Counted from the stretch's first letter, positions 1 through 9,799 are shown. The stretch: 64,000 bases of DNA from Nocardioides pini (GCF_026712185.1 NZ_JAPPUX010000004.1:620001-684000), one strand, 5' to 3'. A program made the numbers and translations. Notes: a model not told the origin generated them from the letters alone.

Positions 1-33
1 GCTCTTGTCGCTCCGGGCGGTGGCACCCCTCAC
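1..33 (-). CDS. mrdA: Start of a gene cut by the window edge, probably penicillin-binding protein 2 (MrdA)
   Basis: Only the first 11 codons are present. They begin with GTG at 33 and read (M)RGATARSDKS. This GTG overlaps the mreD stop codon (TGA, 30-32) in a GTGA arrangement, the same coupling used between mreC and mreD, so it is very likely the next gene of the mre operon. In actinobacteria the gene after mreD is normally mrdA, the elongation transpeptidase, whose cytoplasmic N-terminus is short and basic like this one. The product name rests on gene order; the sequence itself is too short to identify it. Confidence 0.5.
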   Translation of the reverse strand, partial: MRGATARSDKS

Positions 34-542
34 GACGCGGCCCACTGCGGGCTGAGCCGCGCGAACAGCTTCATCAGCGGAGGAAGCACGAACGGCGTCA
101 GGAGCACGTCCCACACCACGGCGACCAGGACGACCTCGAGGAGGCCCGCCACGGACATGTCGGGGTCCTGGAGCAGCACGCCCGAGAGGGCGAAGACGGA
201 GGTGGCCACGAACGACGCGGCCGCGACGGTGCCGACCACCGCGAGGGCGGTGGGCTTCTGGTCCTGGCGCACCCGAGCGGCGAGGAACGCCGCGATCGTC
301 ATGGCCAGCGCCCAGCGGCCGGCGACGTGGTCGGCCGGCGGCGCGAGGTCGAGCGTGAGGCCGGCGGCGAAGCCGAGCACGAGGGCGAACGGCGCCTCCA
401 CGGTCAGCGCGGCCGCGACCACCACCAGCAGGCAGAGGTTGGGCACGATGCCGTGCCACGCGACGTGCGGGAAGAGCGTCACCTGCACGACGAGCGCGAC
501 GACGACGGCGGTGACGGCCAGCAGCAGCCTCAGCCCCTTCAC
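30..542 (-). CDS. mreD: Rod shape-determining protein MreD
   Basis: A 170-residue, very hydrophobic protein of about five transmembrane segments, as expected for MreD, the membrane partner of MreC in the elongasome. The start is GTG at 542. It overlaps the mreC stop codon (539-541) by a GTGA junction, and its own TGA overlaps the start of the next gene at 33, so the genes are translationally coupled. MreD is poorly conserved. The call rests on size, topology (hydrophobic from residue 5) and position directly after mreB and mreC. In this family MreD helps place peptidoglycan synthesis along the lateral wall. Confidence 0.9.
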   Translation of the reverse strand: MKGLRLLLAVTAVVVALVVQVTLFPHVAWHGIVPNLCLLVVVAAALTVEAPFALVLGFAAGLTLDLAPPADHVAGRWALAMTIAAFLAARVRQDQKPTALAVVGTVAAASFVATSVFALSGVLLQDPDMSVAGLLEVVLVAVVWDVLLTPFVLPPLMKLFARLSPQWAAS

Positions 543-1477
543 CGGAGGCTCCCGTCCGCCTCGATGACGGCGCGGTCGCTGCGTGAGCCGCTGGGGACCA
601 TCACCCCCACGACGTCGAGGGCCGAGAAGTCGACGAAGGGCTTCACGACCGCGCGCTGCGAGGCCTCCCGCAGCGAGCTGTAGACCTCGGTGATCGTGCC
701 GATCGGCACGCCCGGGGCGTACGGCCCCGTCGAGCTGCCCCAGGTCACGACCGTGTCGTCGCGGGCCGGGACCGAGGCGTCGTCGACCAGGCGGAGGTCC
801 AGACCCGACTTCTGGTCGAGGGACCCGCTGCCGGTGACGAACCCGATCTCCATGCTCGACCCCACGCGGCCGCCGACGGTCGAGTCGGGGTCGATGACCA
901 GCAGCACGGTCGCGGTGCTGCGGGTGACGCGGAGGACGCGGCCGACCAGGCCGTCGTTGTTGACGACCGTCATGTCGGGGCCGACCCCCGACTCGGAGCC
1001 GGCGTCGATGGTGACGGTGAAGCTCTGAGACTGCCGCGAGCCCATCGCGACCACGCGGGCGGGCACGAGGGCCGAACCGAGGTCCTCCGCGGCCGTGGTG
1101 AGGCCGTCGTACTGCTCGAGGCGGTTGCGGTCGAAGCCGGCCAGCTCGACCTGGCCCTTCAGCTCGGCGTTGCTGGCCTCGAGGTCGCGGACCTGGTCGG
1201 CCAGGTCACCCTTGCTGCGGAACCAGGCGGGCACGGCGGTGAACGGGCGGACGGCTGCGGCGACCCCGGCCTCGGCCGGACCGAAGGCCTCGCCGACCGC
1301 GCGCCGCGCCGGCTCGAGCGGCGAGCTGCCACCGCCCGAGACGTCGAGCGTGATGAGCGTGACGCTGGCGAGGACGAGCGCCACCAGCAGCGACCGCGGC
1401 GGGCGGTTGCGCGACTCGAGCTTGTCGAGACCGGTCCAGCGTCGTTCCCGGCCGTCGTGCCCCCCGAAGGCCCCCAT
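539..1477 (-). CDS. mreC: Rod shape-determining protein MreC
   Basis: The 312-residue protein has a short cytoplasmic head, one membrane helix at about residues 28-45, a coiled coil at about 85-120, and a beta-rich periplasmic-type domain with the family's 'VVNNDGLVGRV' region. MreC scaffolds the elongation machinery outside the membrane. The start is ATG at 1477, sharing one base with the mreB stop (TGATG). A longer reading frame continuing upstream is antisense to mreB and has no MreC-like residues, so it was not used. The C-terminus overlaps mreD by four bases. Confidence 0.93.
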   Translation of the reverse strand: MGAFGGHDGRERRWTGLDKLESRNRPPRSLLVALVLASVTLITLDVSGGGSSPLEPARRAVGEAFGPAEAGVAAAVRPFTAVPAWFRSKGDLADQVRDLEASNAELKGQVELAGFDRNRLEQYDGLTTAAEDLGSALVPARVVAMGSRQSQSFTVTIDAGSESGVGPDMTVVNNDGLVGRVLRVTRSTATVLLVIDPDSTVGGRVGSSMEIGFVTGSGSLDQKSGLDLRLVDDASVPARDDTVVTWGSSTGPYAPGVPIGTITEVYSSLREASQRAVVKPFVDFSALDVVGVMVPSGSRSDRAVIEADGSLR

Positions 1478-2505
1478 CAGAAGCGCCTCGGGTCGGAGAC
1501 GAGGACCTGCTGGAGCGCCTCGAACTCCTCGACGCACTTGCCGGCGCCGTAGGCCACCGACGACAGCGGGTCCTCGGCGACGTGGACGGGCATGCCCGTC
1601 TCGTGGCGCAGCCGCTCGTCGAGGCCGCGCAGCATCGCGCCGCCGCCGGTGAGGACGATGCCGCGGTCCATGATGTCGCCGGCGAGCTCGGGCGGCGTCT
1701 GGTCGAGCGTGGTGCGGACGGCGTCGATGATGTTGTGCAGCGGCTCCTCGAGCGCCTGGCGCAGCTCGGAGCTGGAGACGACGACGGTGCGGGGCAGGCC
1801 GGAGACCATGTCGCGGCCGCGGATCTCCGCGTCGGGCTCGCTGGGCAGGGGGAAGGCCGAGCCGAGGGTCATCTTCATCTCCTCGGCGGTGCGCTCCCCC
1901 AGCATCAGGGAGTACTCCTTCTTCATCCACGCGATGATCGCCTGGTCGAGGTCGTCGCCCGCGGTGCGCACCGACAGGCTGGTGACGATGCCGCCGAGGC
2001 TGATGACCGCCACCTCGGTGGTGCCACCGCCGACGTCGACGACCATGTTGCCGGTGGCCTCGTGGACCGGCAGCCCGGCACCGATCGCGGCCGCCATCGG
2101 CTCCTCGACGATGTAGACCCGGCGGGCCCCGGCCTGGTAGCCGGCCTCCTTGACCGCGCGCTGCTCGACGGCGGTGATGCCGCTCGGGACGCAGATGACC
2201 ATCCGGGGCTTGGCGAAGTAGCGCCGGCGGTGCACCTGGTGGATGAAGTAGCGCAGCATCTGCTCGGTCGCCTCGAAGTCGGCGATCACGCCGTCCTTGA
2301 GCGGCCGGATGGCGGCGATGCTGTCGGGCGTGCGCCCGATCATGCGCTTGGCCTCGTGGCCGACCGCGAGCACCTCGCCGGTCGTGGTGTTCATCGCGAC
2401 GACCGACGGCTCGTCGAGGACGACGCCCCGGCCGCGGACATAGACCAGCGTGTTGGCGGTGCCGAGGTCGACGGCCATGTCTCGGCCGATGAAGCTGTTT
2501 GCCAT
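1477..2505 (-). CDS. mreB: Rod shape-determining actin homologue MreB
   Basis: The 342-residue protein is full length for the family. It shows the actin-fold ATP site: the phosphate-1 motif DLGTANTLVYV near residue 14, VVDVGGGTTEVAV near 155 and an adenosine motif VLTGGGAML near 285. MreB filaments orient lateral cell-wall synthesis from the cytoplasmic face of the membrane. It is the first gene of the mreB-mreC-mreD-(mrdA) operon, with a 1-nt overlap into mreC. The 326-nt gap upstream, before ndk, must hold its promoter. Rod-forming actinobacteria that grow apically often lack MreB, so its presence supports a coccoid or short-rod Nocardioides-type cell. Confidence 0.96.
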   Translation of the reverse strand: MANSFIGRDMAVDLGTANTLVYVRGRGVVLDEPSVVAMNTTTGEVLAVGHEAKRMIGRTPDSIAAIRPLKDGVIADFEATEQMLRYFIHQVHRRRYFAKPRMVICVPSGITAVEQRAVKEAGYQAGARRVYIVEEPMAAAIGAGLPVHEATGNMVVDVGGGTTEVAVISLGGIVTSLSVRTAGDDLDQAIIAWMKKEYSLMLGERTAEEMKMTLGSAFPLPSEPDAEIRGRDMVSGLPRTVVVSSSELRQALEEPLHNIIDAVRTTLDQTPPELAGDIMDRGIVLTGGGAMLRGLDERLRHETGMPVHVAEDPLSSVAYGAGKCVEEFEALQQVLVSDPRRF

Positions 2506-2831
2506 GCCGCTGCTGCCCTCGCAGGTCGGGTCGTTCGGGGAAGGAGGGTCAGCGAGGCTGCCGACCCACGCTCAGGTTAAGGAGCCGGAGCAGGTCTTCC
2601 CGGGAGGACACGCGCGGGGTGTGTGGGGCATGTGGGGCACACTCATCCGGCTGGCGGCCTTCCGAAGGTGGCGGCGGACGACATCTCCCGGCGCGCTCCC
2701 GGTGTCGTACGCCGCCAGGGTGGCGGCACATCGCACGGGATTGGCGGGCTGGCACGCAATCTGCCGCCACCCCCGACGCGGGCTGAGGCAAGAGATGCCT
2801 CGCTCGCGGACTGACCGCGAGCAAGCTCGCG
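2506..2831. other. Intergenic region between mreB and ndk
   Basis: The 326 bases between the mreB start and the ndk stop hold no convincing gene: short reading frames here lack homology-like composition and a ribosome site. The ndk-proximal end carries two hairpins (separate entry). The remainder must contain the mreB promoter, but no clear -35/-10 pair could be assigned by eye. Confidence 0.5.
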
Positions 2832-2843
2832 TCAGTCCGCGAG
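2785..2843 (-). terminator. Terminator hairpins of the ndk transcript
   Basis: A near-perfect inverted repeat spans 2803-2843: CTCGCGGACTGA plus CGCGAGC on each side with one bulged base and an AA loop. It overlaps the last codons of ndk. A second small hairpin, GAGGCA/TGCCTC, follows at 2785-2801. There is no U-run, as is common for actinobacterial terminators. It separates the folC-ndk transcript from mreB. Confidence 0.7.
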
Positions 2844-3263
2844 GTCGGGGAACCAGATGCCGATCTCGCGCGCGGCGGACTCCTCGGAGTCGGAGCCGTG
2901 GACGAGGTTCTGCTGGACGGCGAGGCCCCAGTCGCGGCCGAGGTCGCCGCGGATCGTGCCCGGCGCGGCGACGGTCGGGTCGGTGGCGCCGGCGAGGGAG
3001 CGGAAGCCCTCGATGCAGCGCTCGCCCTCGACCACGACCGCGAGCACGGGGCCCGACAGCATGAACTCGACGAGGGGACCGTAGAACGGCTTGCCCTCGT
3101 GCTCGGCGTAGTGCTCGGCGAGGATCTCGGGGGTCGCGGTGCGCAGCTCGACGGCCGCGAGCGTGTAGCCCTTGCCCTCGATCCGGCGGAGGACCTCACC
3201 CGAGAGGCCGCGGCGCACGCCGTCGGGCTTGACGAGGACGAGGGAGCGCTGGACGTCGGTCAT
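2832..3263 (-). CDS. ndk: Nucleoside diphosphate kinase
   Basis: The 143-residue protein balances NDP and NTP pools by a ping-pong phosphotransfer. The catalytic histidine is H122 in the signature NLVHGSDS. The nucleotide-site residues of the N-terminal VKPDGV motif (about 11-16) are also visible. Length matches the family (about 135-150). It lies 22 bases after the DUF4233 gene and ends in a strong hairpin, so it is probably the last gene of the transcript that includes folC. The folC-DUF4233-ndk order is typical of actinobacteria. Confidence 0.97.
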   Translation of the reverse strand: MTDVQRSLVLVKPDGVRRGLSGEVLRRIEGKGYTLAAVELRTATPEILAEHYAEHEGKPFYGPLVEFMLSGPVLAVVVEGERCIEGFRSLAGATDPTVAAPGTIRGDLGRDWGLAVQQNLVHGSDSEESAAREIGIWFPDLAD

Positions 3264-3285
3264 GGGCGCAGCCTAGCGAGGACGC

Positions 3286-3696
3286 TCAGTCCTGCTCCGC
3301 GCGGTACGCCGCCCACGCGGCGGCCCGCTCGCGCTCGATCTTGCGACCCAGCAGGTCCGCCGCCGTCCACAGCCCGGCGAAGACGAGGCCGAGGGCGAAC
3401 ATCACGGGCACCACGAAGCCGAGGGCGACCGCGGCGACCTGCACCACGTAGCCGGCGACGTAGGCCCACTCGGCCCGCAGCATCCCGGCCAGCAGCAGGC
3501 ACACGACGGCGAGGCCGAGGCCGACGGCGACCGCGGTGCCGGCCGGGACGTCGGCGATCGTGATCATCACCGGGGTGGTCAGGCCGAGCGTGATCGCCTC
3601 GAGGCTCAGGACAGCGGCGGCCATCCCGCGCCGGGGCGAGCGCTCGGTGTTGGTCGGCACCGGGTCGTCGGCGGGGCCGGTGGGCTGCTCGCTCAT
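3286..3696 (-). CDS. DUF4233 family membrane protein
   Basis: A 136-residue protein with about four hydrophobic segments between residues 25 and 115 and a charged C-terminus (RKIERERAAAWAAYRAEQD). DUF4233 proteins are usually encoded directly after folC in actinobacteria and have no established function. The start is ATG at 3696, which overlaps the folC stop in an ATGA junction. A longer frame extending upstream only copies folC in another frame. The coupling suggests co-expression with folate polyglutamylation; a link in function is inference. Confidence 0.88.
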   Translation of the reverse strand: MSEQPTGPADDPVPTNTERSPRRGMAAAVLSLEAITLGLTTPVMITIADVPAGTAVAVGLGLAVVCLLLAGMLRAEWAYVAGYVVQVAAVALGFVVPVMFALGLVFAGLWTAADLLGRKIERERAAAWAAYRAEQD

Positions 3697-5054
3697 CGTC
3701 GGCCCATCAGCAGGGAGCGGGCCTCGCCCACGGTGACGACGGAGCCGGTGACCAGCACCGCTCCAGCGCCGATCGAGACGTCGATGGCCTCCCCCGCCTC
3801 GGCCAGCGTCGCGGCCCGGTCGATGGCGTCGGCCAGGTCGGGCACGACGCTGACGCGGTCCTCGCCGAAGACCTCGGCGGCGGTGCGACCGAGGGCCGCG
3901 GCGGACATCGAGCGCGGCGTGGAGTTCTGGGTGCACACGACGTGGGTGAGGTGCGGCTCGAAGGCCGCGAGCAGGCCCTCGTGGTCCTTGTCCTCCATCA
4001 CGCCCATCACCCCGACCAGCGGGCTGAAGGAGAACGAGTCCTCCAGCGCGGCAGCCACGGCCTCGGCCCCGTGCGGGTTGTGCGCGGCGTCGAGCAGGAT
4101 CGTCGGGCTGCGCCGGACGATCTCGAGGCGCCCGGGCGAGGTGACCTCGGCGAACGCGGCGCGGACCACGTCGTCGTCGAGGACGCCCGACCCGGCGAAC
4201 GCCTCGACCGCGGCGAGCGCCACGGCGGCGTTCTGCGCCTGGTGGGCGCCGTAGAGCGGCAGGAACACGTCGTCGTACCTCGCCCGCAGGCCCTGCAGCG
4301 AGACGACCTGCCCGCCGACGGCGGGGGTGCGCGCGACGACCCCGAACTCCATGCCCTCGCGGGCGATGGTGGCGCCGGACTCGGCCGCGCGCTCGAGCAG
4401 CACCGCCGCCACCTCGGGCGTCTGCTCCGCCAGCACGGCGACGGAGCCGGGCTTGATGATCCCGGCCTTCTCCCCTGCGATGGTCACCGCGTCCTCGCCG
4501 AGGTACTTGGCGTGGTCGATCGCGATCGGGAGCACGACGGCGACGTCCGCGTCGATGACGTTGGTGGCGTCCCAGGTGCCGCCCATCCCGACCTCGACCA
4601 CGGCCACGTCGACCGGGGCGTCCGCGAAGGCAGCGTAGGCCATCGCGACGATCGTCTCGAAGAAGCTGAGGGGGTGCTCCTGCTCGGCGTCGACGAGGTG
4701 GGTGTAGGGGGCGACGTCGTTGAAGGCGCGGACGAACGCCTCGTCGTCCAGCGGCTCGCCGTCGATGCTGATCCGCTCGCTCATCCGCTCCAGGTGCGGC
4801 GAGGTGAAGCGGCCCGTGCGGAGGTCGAGCGCGCGCAGCAGCGTCTCGATCATCCGGCTGGTGCTGGTCTTGCCGTTGGTGCCGGTGAGGTGGATCGATC
4901 GGAAGGAGTGCTGGGGCTCGCCGAGCAGCTCGGTGAAGGCCTGGATCCGGTCGAGGCTGGGCTCGAGCCGGGTCTCCGGCCAGCGGGAGAGCAGGGCGTC
5001 CTCGACCTCGTCGAAGGTCTCGGCGAGGCGGGGGGCGTCGGGGGCGTCAGTCAT
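3693..5054 (-). CDS. folC: Bifunctional dihydrofolate/folylpolyglutamate synthase
   Basis: The 453-residue Mur-ligase-like enzyme adds glutamate to dihydropteroate and to folates using ATP. The P-loop LTGTNGKTSTS lies at about residues 56-66. Other family hallmarks are EVGMGGTWDATN near 155-165 and the LDAAHNPHGAEA motif near 320. Length is normal (420-500). It is coupled to DUF4233 by a 4-base overlap and preceded by a secreted-protein gene with 25 bases between. In many relatives valS lies directly upstream of folC; here valS is inverted and two genes sit between. Confidence 0.96.
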   Translation of the reverse strand: MTDAPDAPRLAETFDEVEDALLSRWPETRLEPSLDRIQAFTELLGEPQHSFRSIHLTGTNGKTSTSRMIETLLRALDLRTGRFTSPHLERMSERISIDGEPLDDEAFVRAFNDVAPYTHLVDAEQEHPLSFFETIVAMAYAAFADAPVDVAVVEVGMGGTWDATNVIDADVAVVLPIAIDHAKYLGEDAVTIAGEKAGIIKPGSVAVLAEQTPEVAAVLLERAAESGATIAREGMEFGVVARTPAVGGQVVSLQGLRARYDDVFLPLYGAHQAQNAAVALAAVEAFAGSGVLDDDVVRAAFAEVTSPGRLEIVRRSPTILLDAAHNPHGAEAVAAALEDSFSFSPLVGVMGVMEDKDHEGLLAAFEPHLTHVVCTQNSTPRSMSAAALGRTAAEVFGEDRVSVVPDLADAIDRAATLAEAGEAIDVSIGAGAVLVTGSVVTVGEARSLLMGRR

Positions 5055-5079
5055 GTTGCCTCGAGTCTATTGACCCGGG

Positions 5080-6099
5080 TCAGCAGGACACGACCCGACG
5101 CCACGGCTCGACGACCTCCAGCGCCCTGCCGTCCAGCGGGCGGGCGCGGAACTGGTCGAGCGCGTCCTCCCAGCGCGGGTCGGCGGCGCCGGTGACGTAC
5201 ATCGACGAGCCCTGGTCGGCGTAGACCAGGCCGTAGCGCTTCATCGCCACGACGATGGTCCGGGCCACGCCGGTGTAGCGGCGCGCGGGGAACGACTCCC
5301 TCAGCCGGAACCGGAGGCCGTACGCCGGCAGGTCCCGCGCGGTGTTCCCGCTCGGGCCGCAGTGGCGGGCGGGCCAGGTGTAGGCGTGCCGGGCCGACGG
5401 CAGCGTGAAGCGCAGTGCGTGCGTGATCCGCCCCGAGGCCGCCTCCTCGTAGGACAGCAGCCCGGGCAGGATCGGCAGGCCCGCGGCGTCGGCCGAGGTC
5501 CAGCCCGCGGGGCGGAGCCGGTTGGACGACAGGTCCCAGCGGGCGGCGGACGCGGCGCGCCACGCGACGACCCGGCCCGAGGCGTCGCGCACCCGCTCGG
5601 CGGCGTACAGCTCCACGAGGTCGCAGGTGCCGCGGCGGAGGGTGACCACGTGGCGGTCGCCCTCGCCCGGGTCGGGGTCGCGGGTGCTGCCGCCCTCGAT
5701 CGCCGCGTCGGCCGGCACGAAGACCGGACCGCGGTCGCTCTCGTCGCGGTAGTCCTCGCCGTCGGTGCCGAACCGGAGCGGCAGCAGCGGCTGGTCGGCG
5801 TCGACGACGTTGACCGGGATGCCGTAGTACTCCTCCGTCGTGCCGAGGTCGAGGTGCAGGTCGTGGCCGGCTGCCTGCCTGGCCACGATCGCCGAGGACC
5901 ACCTCCAGACCGGCCGGCCGTCGATGCGGCGGTTCCACGGGTTGTCGCCCGGGAACAGCTCGCAGCCGCCGACTCTGTGCACGGGCGCCCGGCGGCCCTC
6001 GACCCGGTCCTCCTCCGGCGCAGCCCGCGCAGGCAGGGCCGCAGCCGTGACGACGAGGGACAGGACGAGGACCACGCTGGACCGGAGGAGCCGCCGCAT
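5080..6099 (-). CDS. Secreted protein of unknown function
   Basis: A 339-residue protein with a clear Sec signal peptide (basic MRRLLR, a hydrophobic core to about residue 20, an ARA-A type cleavage site near 26). The mature part starts with a CELFPGDNPWN stretch (Cys46) and contains three further cysteines, one being the final residue, so two disulfides are possible. I do not recognise an enzyme motif. It lies 9 bases after the GNAT gene and 25 before folC, so it is probably co-transcribed with cytoplasmic housekeeping genes, which is unusual for an exported protein. Confidence 0.85.
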   Translation of the reverse strand: MRRLLRSSVVLVLSLVVTAAALPARAAPEEDRVEGRRAPVHRVGGCELFPGDNPWNRRIDGRPVWRWSSAIVARQAAGHDLHLDLGTTEEYYGIPVNVVDADQPLLPLRFGTDGEDYRDESDRGPVFVPADAAIEGGSTRDPDPGEGDRHVVTLRRGTCDLVELYAAERVRDASGRVVAWRAASAARWDLSSNRLRPAGWTSADAAGLPILPGLLSYEEAASGRITHALRFTLPSARHAYTWPARHCGPSGNTARDLPAYGLRFRLRESFPARRYTGVARTIVVAMKRYGLVYADQGSSMYVTGAADPRWEDALDQFRARPLDGRALEVVEPWRRVVSC

Positions 6100-6108
6100 C
6101 CGACGAGG

Positions 6109-7038
6109 CTAGGGGGTCGTGGGGAGCGTGACGAGGTGCTCGGCCATGTCCACGACGGGCTCGTAGCCGAGGCCGGCGTAGATCTTGTTGGACGTCGGGT
6201 TGGCGCGGTCGGTGAACAGGCACATCCGGTGCCCGGCCTCGAGGCCGCGCCGGGTGAGCTCCCCGACGACGTACGACGCGATGCCGCGGCCACGCAACTC
6301 CTTGGGCGTGTAGACCGGACCGATGCGGCCGACGCCGTAGGCCGGCAGCCCCGAGCCGGTCAGGTGGGCGACGGTGCCGTCGGGGAGCTCCCACAGCCAC
6401 TCGACGCCCTCGCGGACCCGGACCAGCACGCTGTCGAGGGTGTTGTGCTCGCCGGCGGTCGGGTCGGGCTCGCGGCCCGCCTGCTCGTCGGCCTCGGCGT
6501 GGAAGGCCTCGAACCACGCGAGCACGAGCTCGGCGTCGTCCTCCGTGGCCTGCCGGAGCCGGCCCTCGGGTGCGGGCGGCACCTCGACGGCCCGGCACTC
6601 CCACAGCCGGGTGGCCTTGTCGACGACGAGCTCGCCCCCGGAGAGCGCAGCGGTCGTCCTGGCCAGCACCTCGGCCCCCGGCAGCGCGCCGTTGGCGCCA
6701 CCGAGGTGCTCGCCCCGCTCGTGCAGCGCAGTCGCCAGGGCACGGGCCGCCCCGTCCGGCATCGGCATCCCGAAGGTGGGGTGCGGCTTGAACGGTGCCG
6801 TCCGCATCACCGCGCTGACGACCTCGCCGTCGCCGTCCCGGACGGCCAGCCACCACCGCTCGAACCCGGCGTCCACGTCTGCCCAGGAGTCGATGCCGTC
6901 GGCCAGCTCGCGGGCGGTCCGCATGCTCACGCTGGCGATCACGCTGCCCAGGACCGGGTCGGCGGCGAGCAGGTCACCGGCCGCGTCGAGGAAGGGCTGC
7001 GGGGCGTCGAAGAACTCGAGGGTGAAGGCGTCGTCCAT
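6109..7038 (-). CDS. GNAT family N-acetyltransferase
   Basis: A 309-residue protein whose C-terminal half is a GNAT domain. The acetyl-CoA pyrophosphate-binding motif A, LRGRGIASYVVGEL, is near residue 250, followed by the FR47-like NPTSNKIYAGLGYEPV. The N-terminal half is a degenerate second domain, as in other double-domain actinobacterial GNATs. The substrate is unknown. It is divergent from valS, with 77 bases between the starts, and appears to head the minus-strand run GNAT - secreted protein - folC - DUF4233 - ndk. Confidence 0.88.
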   Translation of the reverse strand: MDDAFTLEFFDAPQPFLDAAGDLLAADPVLGSVIASVSMRTARELADGIDSWADVDAGFERWWLAVRDGDGEVVSAVMRTAPFKPHPTFGMPMPDGAARALATALHERGEHLGGANGALPGAEVLARTTAALSGGELVVDKATRLWECRAVEVPPAPEGRLRQATEDDAELVLAWFEAFHAEADEQAGREPDPTAGEHNTLDSVLVRVREGVEWLWELPDGTVAHLTGSGLPAYGVGRIGPVYTPKELRGRGIASYVVGELTRRGLEAGHRMCLFTDRANPTSNKIYAGLGYEPVVDMAEHLVTLPTTP

Positions 7039-7115
7039 GGCCGCACGCTAGGGCCCGCGACCGCCGCGTCGATACTCGTTTTCGCAGGCCGGAGGCCCGT
7101 CAATAGAATCGGTGC

Positions 7116-9749
7116 ATGACTGAGAACCCCAGCACCCAGGCCCCGGACAGCGGTCCGACGACAGCGAGCACCGACCAGCGTGCCGTCGTCGTACCGGAGC
7201 GTCCGGCGCTCGAGGGTCTGGAGGACAAGTGGTCCCGGGCGTGGGCCGAGAACGACACCTACGCCTTCGACCGCACCCAGCCGCGGGAGAACGTCTACTC
7301 GATCGACACGCCCCCGCCCACGGTCAGCGGCTCGCTGCACGTCGGCCACGTCTACTCCTACAGCCACACCGACCTGATCGCGCGCTACCAGCGCATGCAG
7401 GGCAAGGCCGTGTTCTACCCGATCGGCTGGGACGACAACGGCCTGCCGACCGAGCGCCGCGTCCAGAACTACTTCGGCGTGCGCTGCGACCCGTCGCTGC
7501 CCTACGACGCCGACTTCACGCCGCCCGAGAAGCCGGACCCCAAGCGGCAGGTCGCGATCAGCCGGCCCAACTTCATCGAGCTGTGCGAGCAGCTGGTGGT
7601 CGAGGACGAGAAGGCCTTCGAGGCGCTGTGGCGCCAGCTCGGCCTGTCGGTCCAGTGGAACCCGACCTACACCACCATCGGCGACCACTCGCGCACGGTC
7701 AGCCAGCGGGCGTTCCTGCGCAACTACGCGCGTGGCGAGGCCTACCTGTCCGAGGCGCCGACGCTGTGGGACGTCACCTTCCAGACCGCCGTCGCGCAGG
7801 CCGAGCTCGAGGCGCGCGACTACCCGGGCGCCTACCACCGCGTCGCCTTCCACAAGCCGGACGGCAGCCCGATCCACATCGAGACCACGCGCCCGGAGCT
7901 CATCCCGAGCGTCGTTGCGCTGATCGCCCACCCCGACGACGAGCGCTACCAGGACGTCTTCGGCACGACCGTCACGTCGCCGGTCTTCGGCGTCGAGATC
8001 CCGGTCCTCCCCCACCCGGCCGCCGAGCCCGACAAGGGCGCCGGCATCGCGATGTGCTGCACCTTCGGTGACCTCACCGACGTGATGTGGTGGCGCGAGC
8101 TGAGCCTGCCGATCCGCACGGTCGTCGGCCGCGACGGCCGCCTGGTCCGCGAGACCCCCGAGTGGCTGGCCGCCGAGCCCGCCGCGACGGCGTACGCCGA
8201 GATGGCCGGCAAGACCACGTTCAGCGCCCGCGAGGCGATGGTCGCGCTGCTGCGCGAGTCGGGCGACCTCGACGGGGAGCCGACGGCGACCCAGCGCATG
8301 GCGAACTTCTACGAGAAGGGCGACAAGCCGCTCGAGATCGTCGCCACCCGCCAGTGGTACATCAAGAACGGCGGCAAGGACGCGGCGCTCCGCAAGGAGA
8401 TGCTGGCCCGGGGTGAGGAGATCACCTGGATCCCCGCCCACATGAAGCACCGCTACGACAACTGGGTCGGCGGCCTCAACGGCGACTGGCTGATCTCGCG
8501 CCAGCGGTTCTTCGGCATCCCGTTCCCGGTCTGGTACCCCCTCGACGCCGACGGCGAGCCCGAGCACGACCACCCGCTGATGCCCAGCGAGGCCCAGCTC
8601 CCGGTCGACCCGTCGACCCAAGCGCCCGAGGGCTACACCGAGGACCAGCGGGGCAAGCCCGGGGGCTTCATCGGCGACCCCGACGTGATGGACACGTGGG
8701 CCACCTCCTCGCTGACCCCGCAGATCGCGGGCATGTGGGAGGTCGACGACGACCTGTTCTCCCGGGTCTTCCCCTACGACCTCGCCACGCAGGCGCACGA
8801 CATCATCCGCACCTGGCTGTTCTCCCGCGTCGTCCGCGCCGACTACGAGCACCAGGTCGTGCCGTGGTCGCACGCGATGATCTCCGGCTTCATCGTCGAC
8901 CCGGACCGCAAGAAGATGTCGAAGTCCAAGGGCAACGTCGTGGTCCCGACCGACATCCTCGACAAGTACGGCGCCGACGCCGTCCGCTGGCGCGCCGCCA
9001 TCGGCCGTCCGGGCCTCGACTCGCCGTTCGACGAGTCGCAGATGAAGGTCGGCCGCCGGCTGGCGATGAAGGTCCTCAACGCCTCGAAGTTCGTCCTCGG
9101 CAACGTCGGTGCCACCGAGCTCAGCCCGGCCGCCGTCAGCGCCCCGGTCGACTGCGCCCTGCTGGGCCGGCTCGAGATCGTCGTCCGCCGGGCGACCGAG
9201 GCCTTCGACGCCTACGACTACACCACCGCGCTCGAGGTCACCGAGAAGTTCTTCTGGGAGTTCTGCGACGACTACCTCGAGCTGGTCAAGGAGCGCGCGT
9301 ACGACACCGAGGGCGGCGCCGGCACGGAGTCCGCGCGGGCGACGCTGGCCATCGCGCTGCACGTCCAGCTGCGGCTGCTCGCGCCGTTCCTGCCGTACGC
9401 CACCGAGGAGGTCTGGTCGTGGTGGCAGGACGGCTCCATCCACCACGCGTCGTGGCCCACCGCCGCCGACCTCGGCTCCGCCGCCGCCTCCCAGCCGCTG
9501 GTCCTCGACGCGGTCGCGGCGGCGCTGACCGGCATCCGTGGCGCCAAGTCGCAGGCCAAGGCCAAGATGCGCGCCCCGCTCGCCCGCGTCGAGATCACCG
9601 GCCCGGCGTCCCTCGTCGAGGCCGCGCAGCAGGCGCAGGACGACCTGCGCGCCGTCGGCACCATCGTCGGCGACCTGGACTTCGTCACCGACGAGTCCGC
9701 CACCGAGCTGAAGGTCACCTCCGCCGAGCTGGCGCCCACCGAGGACTGA
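7116..9749 (+). CDS. valS: Valyl-tRNA synthetase
   Basis: The 877-residue class I synthetase charges tRNA-Val. The ATP-site motif HVGH is at residues 75-78 and KMSKS at 600-604. The editing (CP1) domain lies between, with [11 protein letters not shown] near 255, and an anticodon-binding domain follows. The length and the N-terminal sequence [13 protein letters not shown] match the short actinobacterial ValS type. The start ATG at 7116 follows a hydrophilic leader poor in structure; the conserved part begins near residue 30. A strong hairpin follows the stop. Confidence 0.97.
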   Translation: MTENPSTQAPDSGPTTASTDQRAVVVPERPALEGLEDKWSRAWAENDTYAFDRTQPRENVYSIDTPPPTVSGSLHVGHVYSYSHTDLIARYQRMQGKAVFYPIGWDDNGLPTERRVQNYFGVRCDPSLPYDADFTPPEKPDPKRQVAISRPNFIELCEQLVVEDEKAFEALWRQLGLSVQWNPTYTTIGDHSRTVSQRAFLRNYARGEAYLSEAPTLWDVTFQTAVAQAELEARDYPGAYHRVAFHKPDGSPIHIETTRPELIPSVVALIAHPDDERYQDVFGTTVTSPVFGVEIPVLPHPAAEPDKGAGIAMCCTFGDLTDVMWWRELSLPIRTVVGRDGRLVRETPEWLAAEPAATAYAEMAGKTTFSAREAMVALLRESGDLDGEPTATQRMANFYEKGDKPLEIVATRQWYIKNGGKDAALRKEMLARGEEITWIPAHMKHRYDNWVGGLNGDWLISRQRFFGIPFPVWYPLDADGEPEHDHPLMPSEAQLPVDPSTQAPEGYTEDQRGKPGGFIGDPDVMDTWATSSLTPQIAGMWEVDDDLFSRVFPYDLATQAHDIIRTWLFSRVVRADYEHQVVPWSHAMISGFIVDPDRKKMSKSKGNVVVPTDILDKYGADAVRWRAAIGRPGLDSPFDESQMKVGRRLAMKVLNASKFVLGNVGATELSPAAVSAPVDCALLGRLEIVVRRATEAFDAYDYTTALEVTEKFFWEFCDDYLELVKERAYDTEGGAGTESARATLAIALHVQLRLLAPFLPYATEEVWSWWQDGSIHHASWPTAADLGSAAASQPLVLDAVAAALTGIRGAKSQAKAKMRAPLARVEITGPASLVEAAQQAQDDLRAVGTIVGDLDFVTDESATELKVTSAELAPTED

Positions 9750-9755
9750 GACGGC

Positions 9756-9799
9756 CGGATCCCCCTCACGCGCCGCCGGCGGTGTGTGAGGGGGATCCG
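9756..9799 (+). terminator. Rho-independent-type terminator after valS
   Basis: A perfect stem of 14 bp (CGGATCCCCCTCAC, 9756-9769, with 9786-9799) encloses a 16-nt GC-rich loop that can itself pair. It begins 6 bases after the valS stop. There is no T-tract. Confidence 0.8.

Noticed and set aside
6939-9446. An 835-codon minus-strand frame opposite valS
   Set aside because: It mirrors the valS codons (Asp/Val/Gly/Arg-rich), overlaps the GNAT gene and has no ribosome site; a shadow frame.
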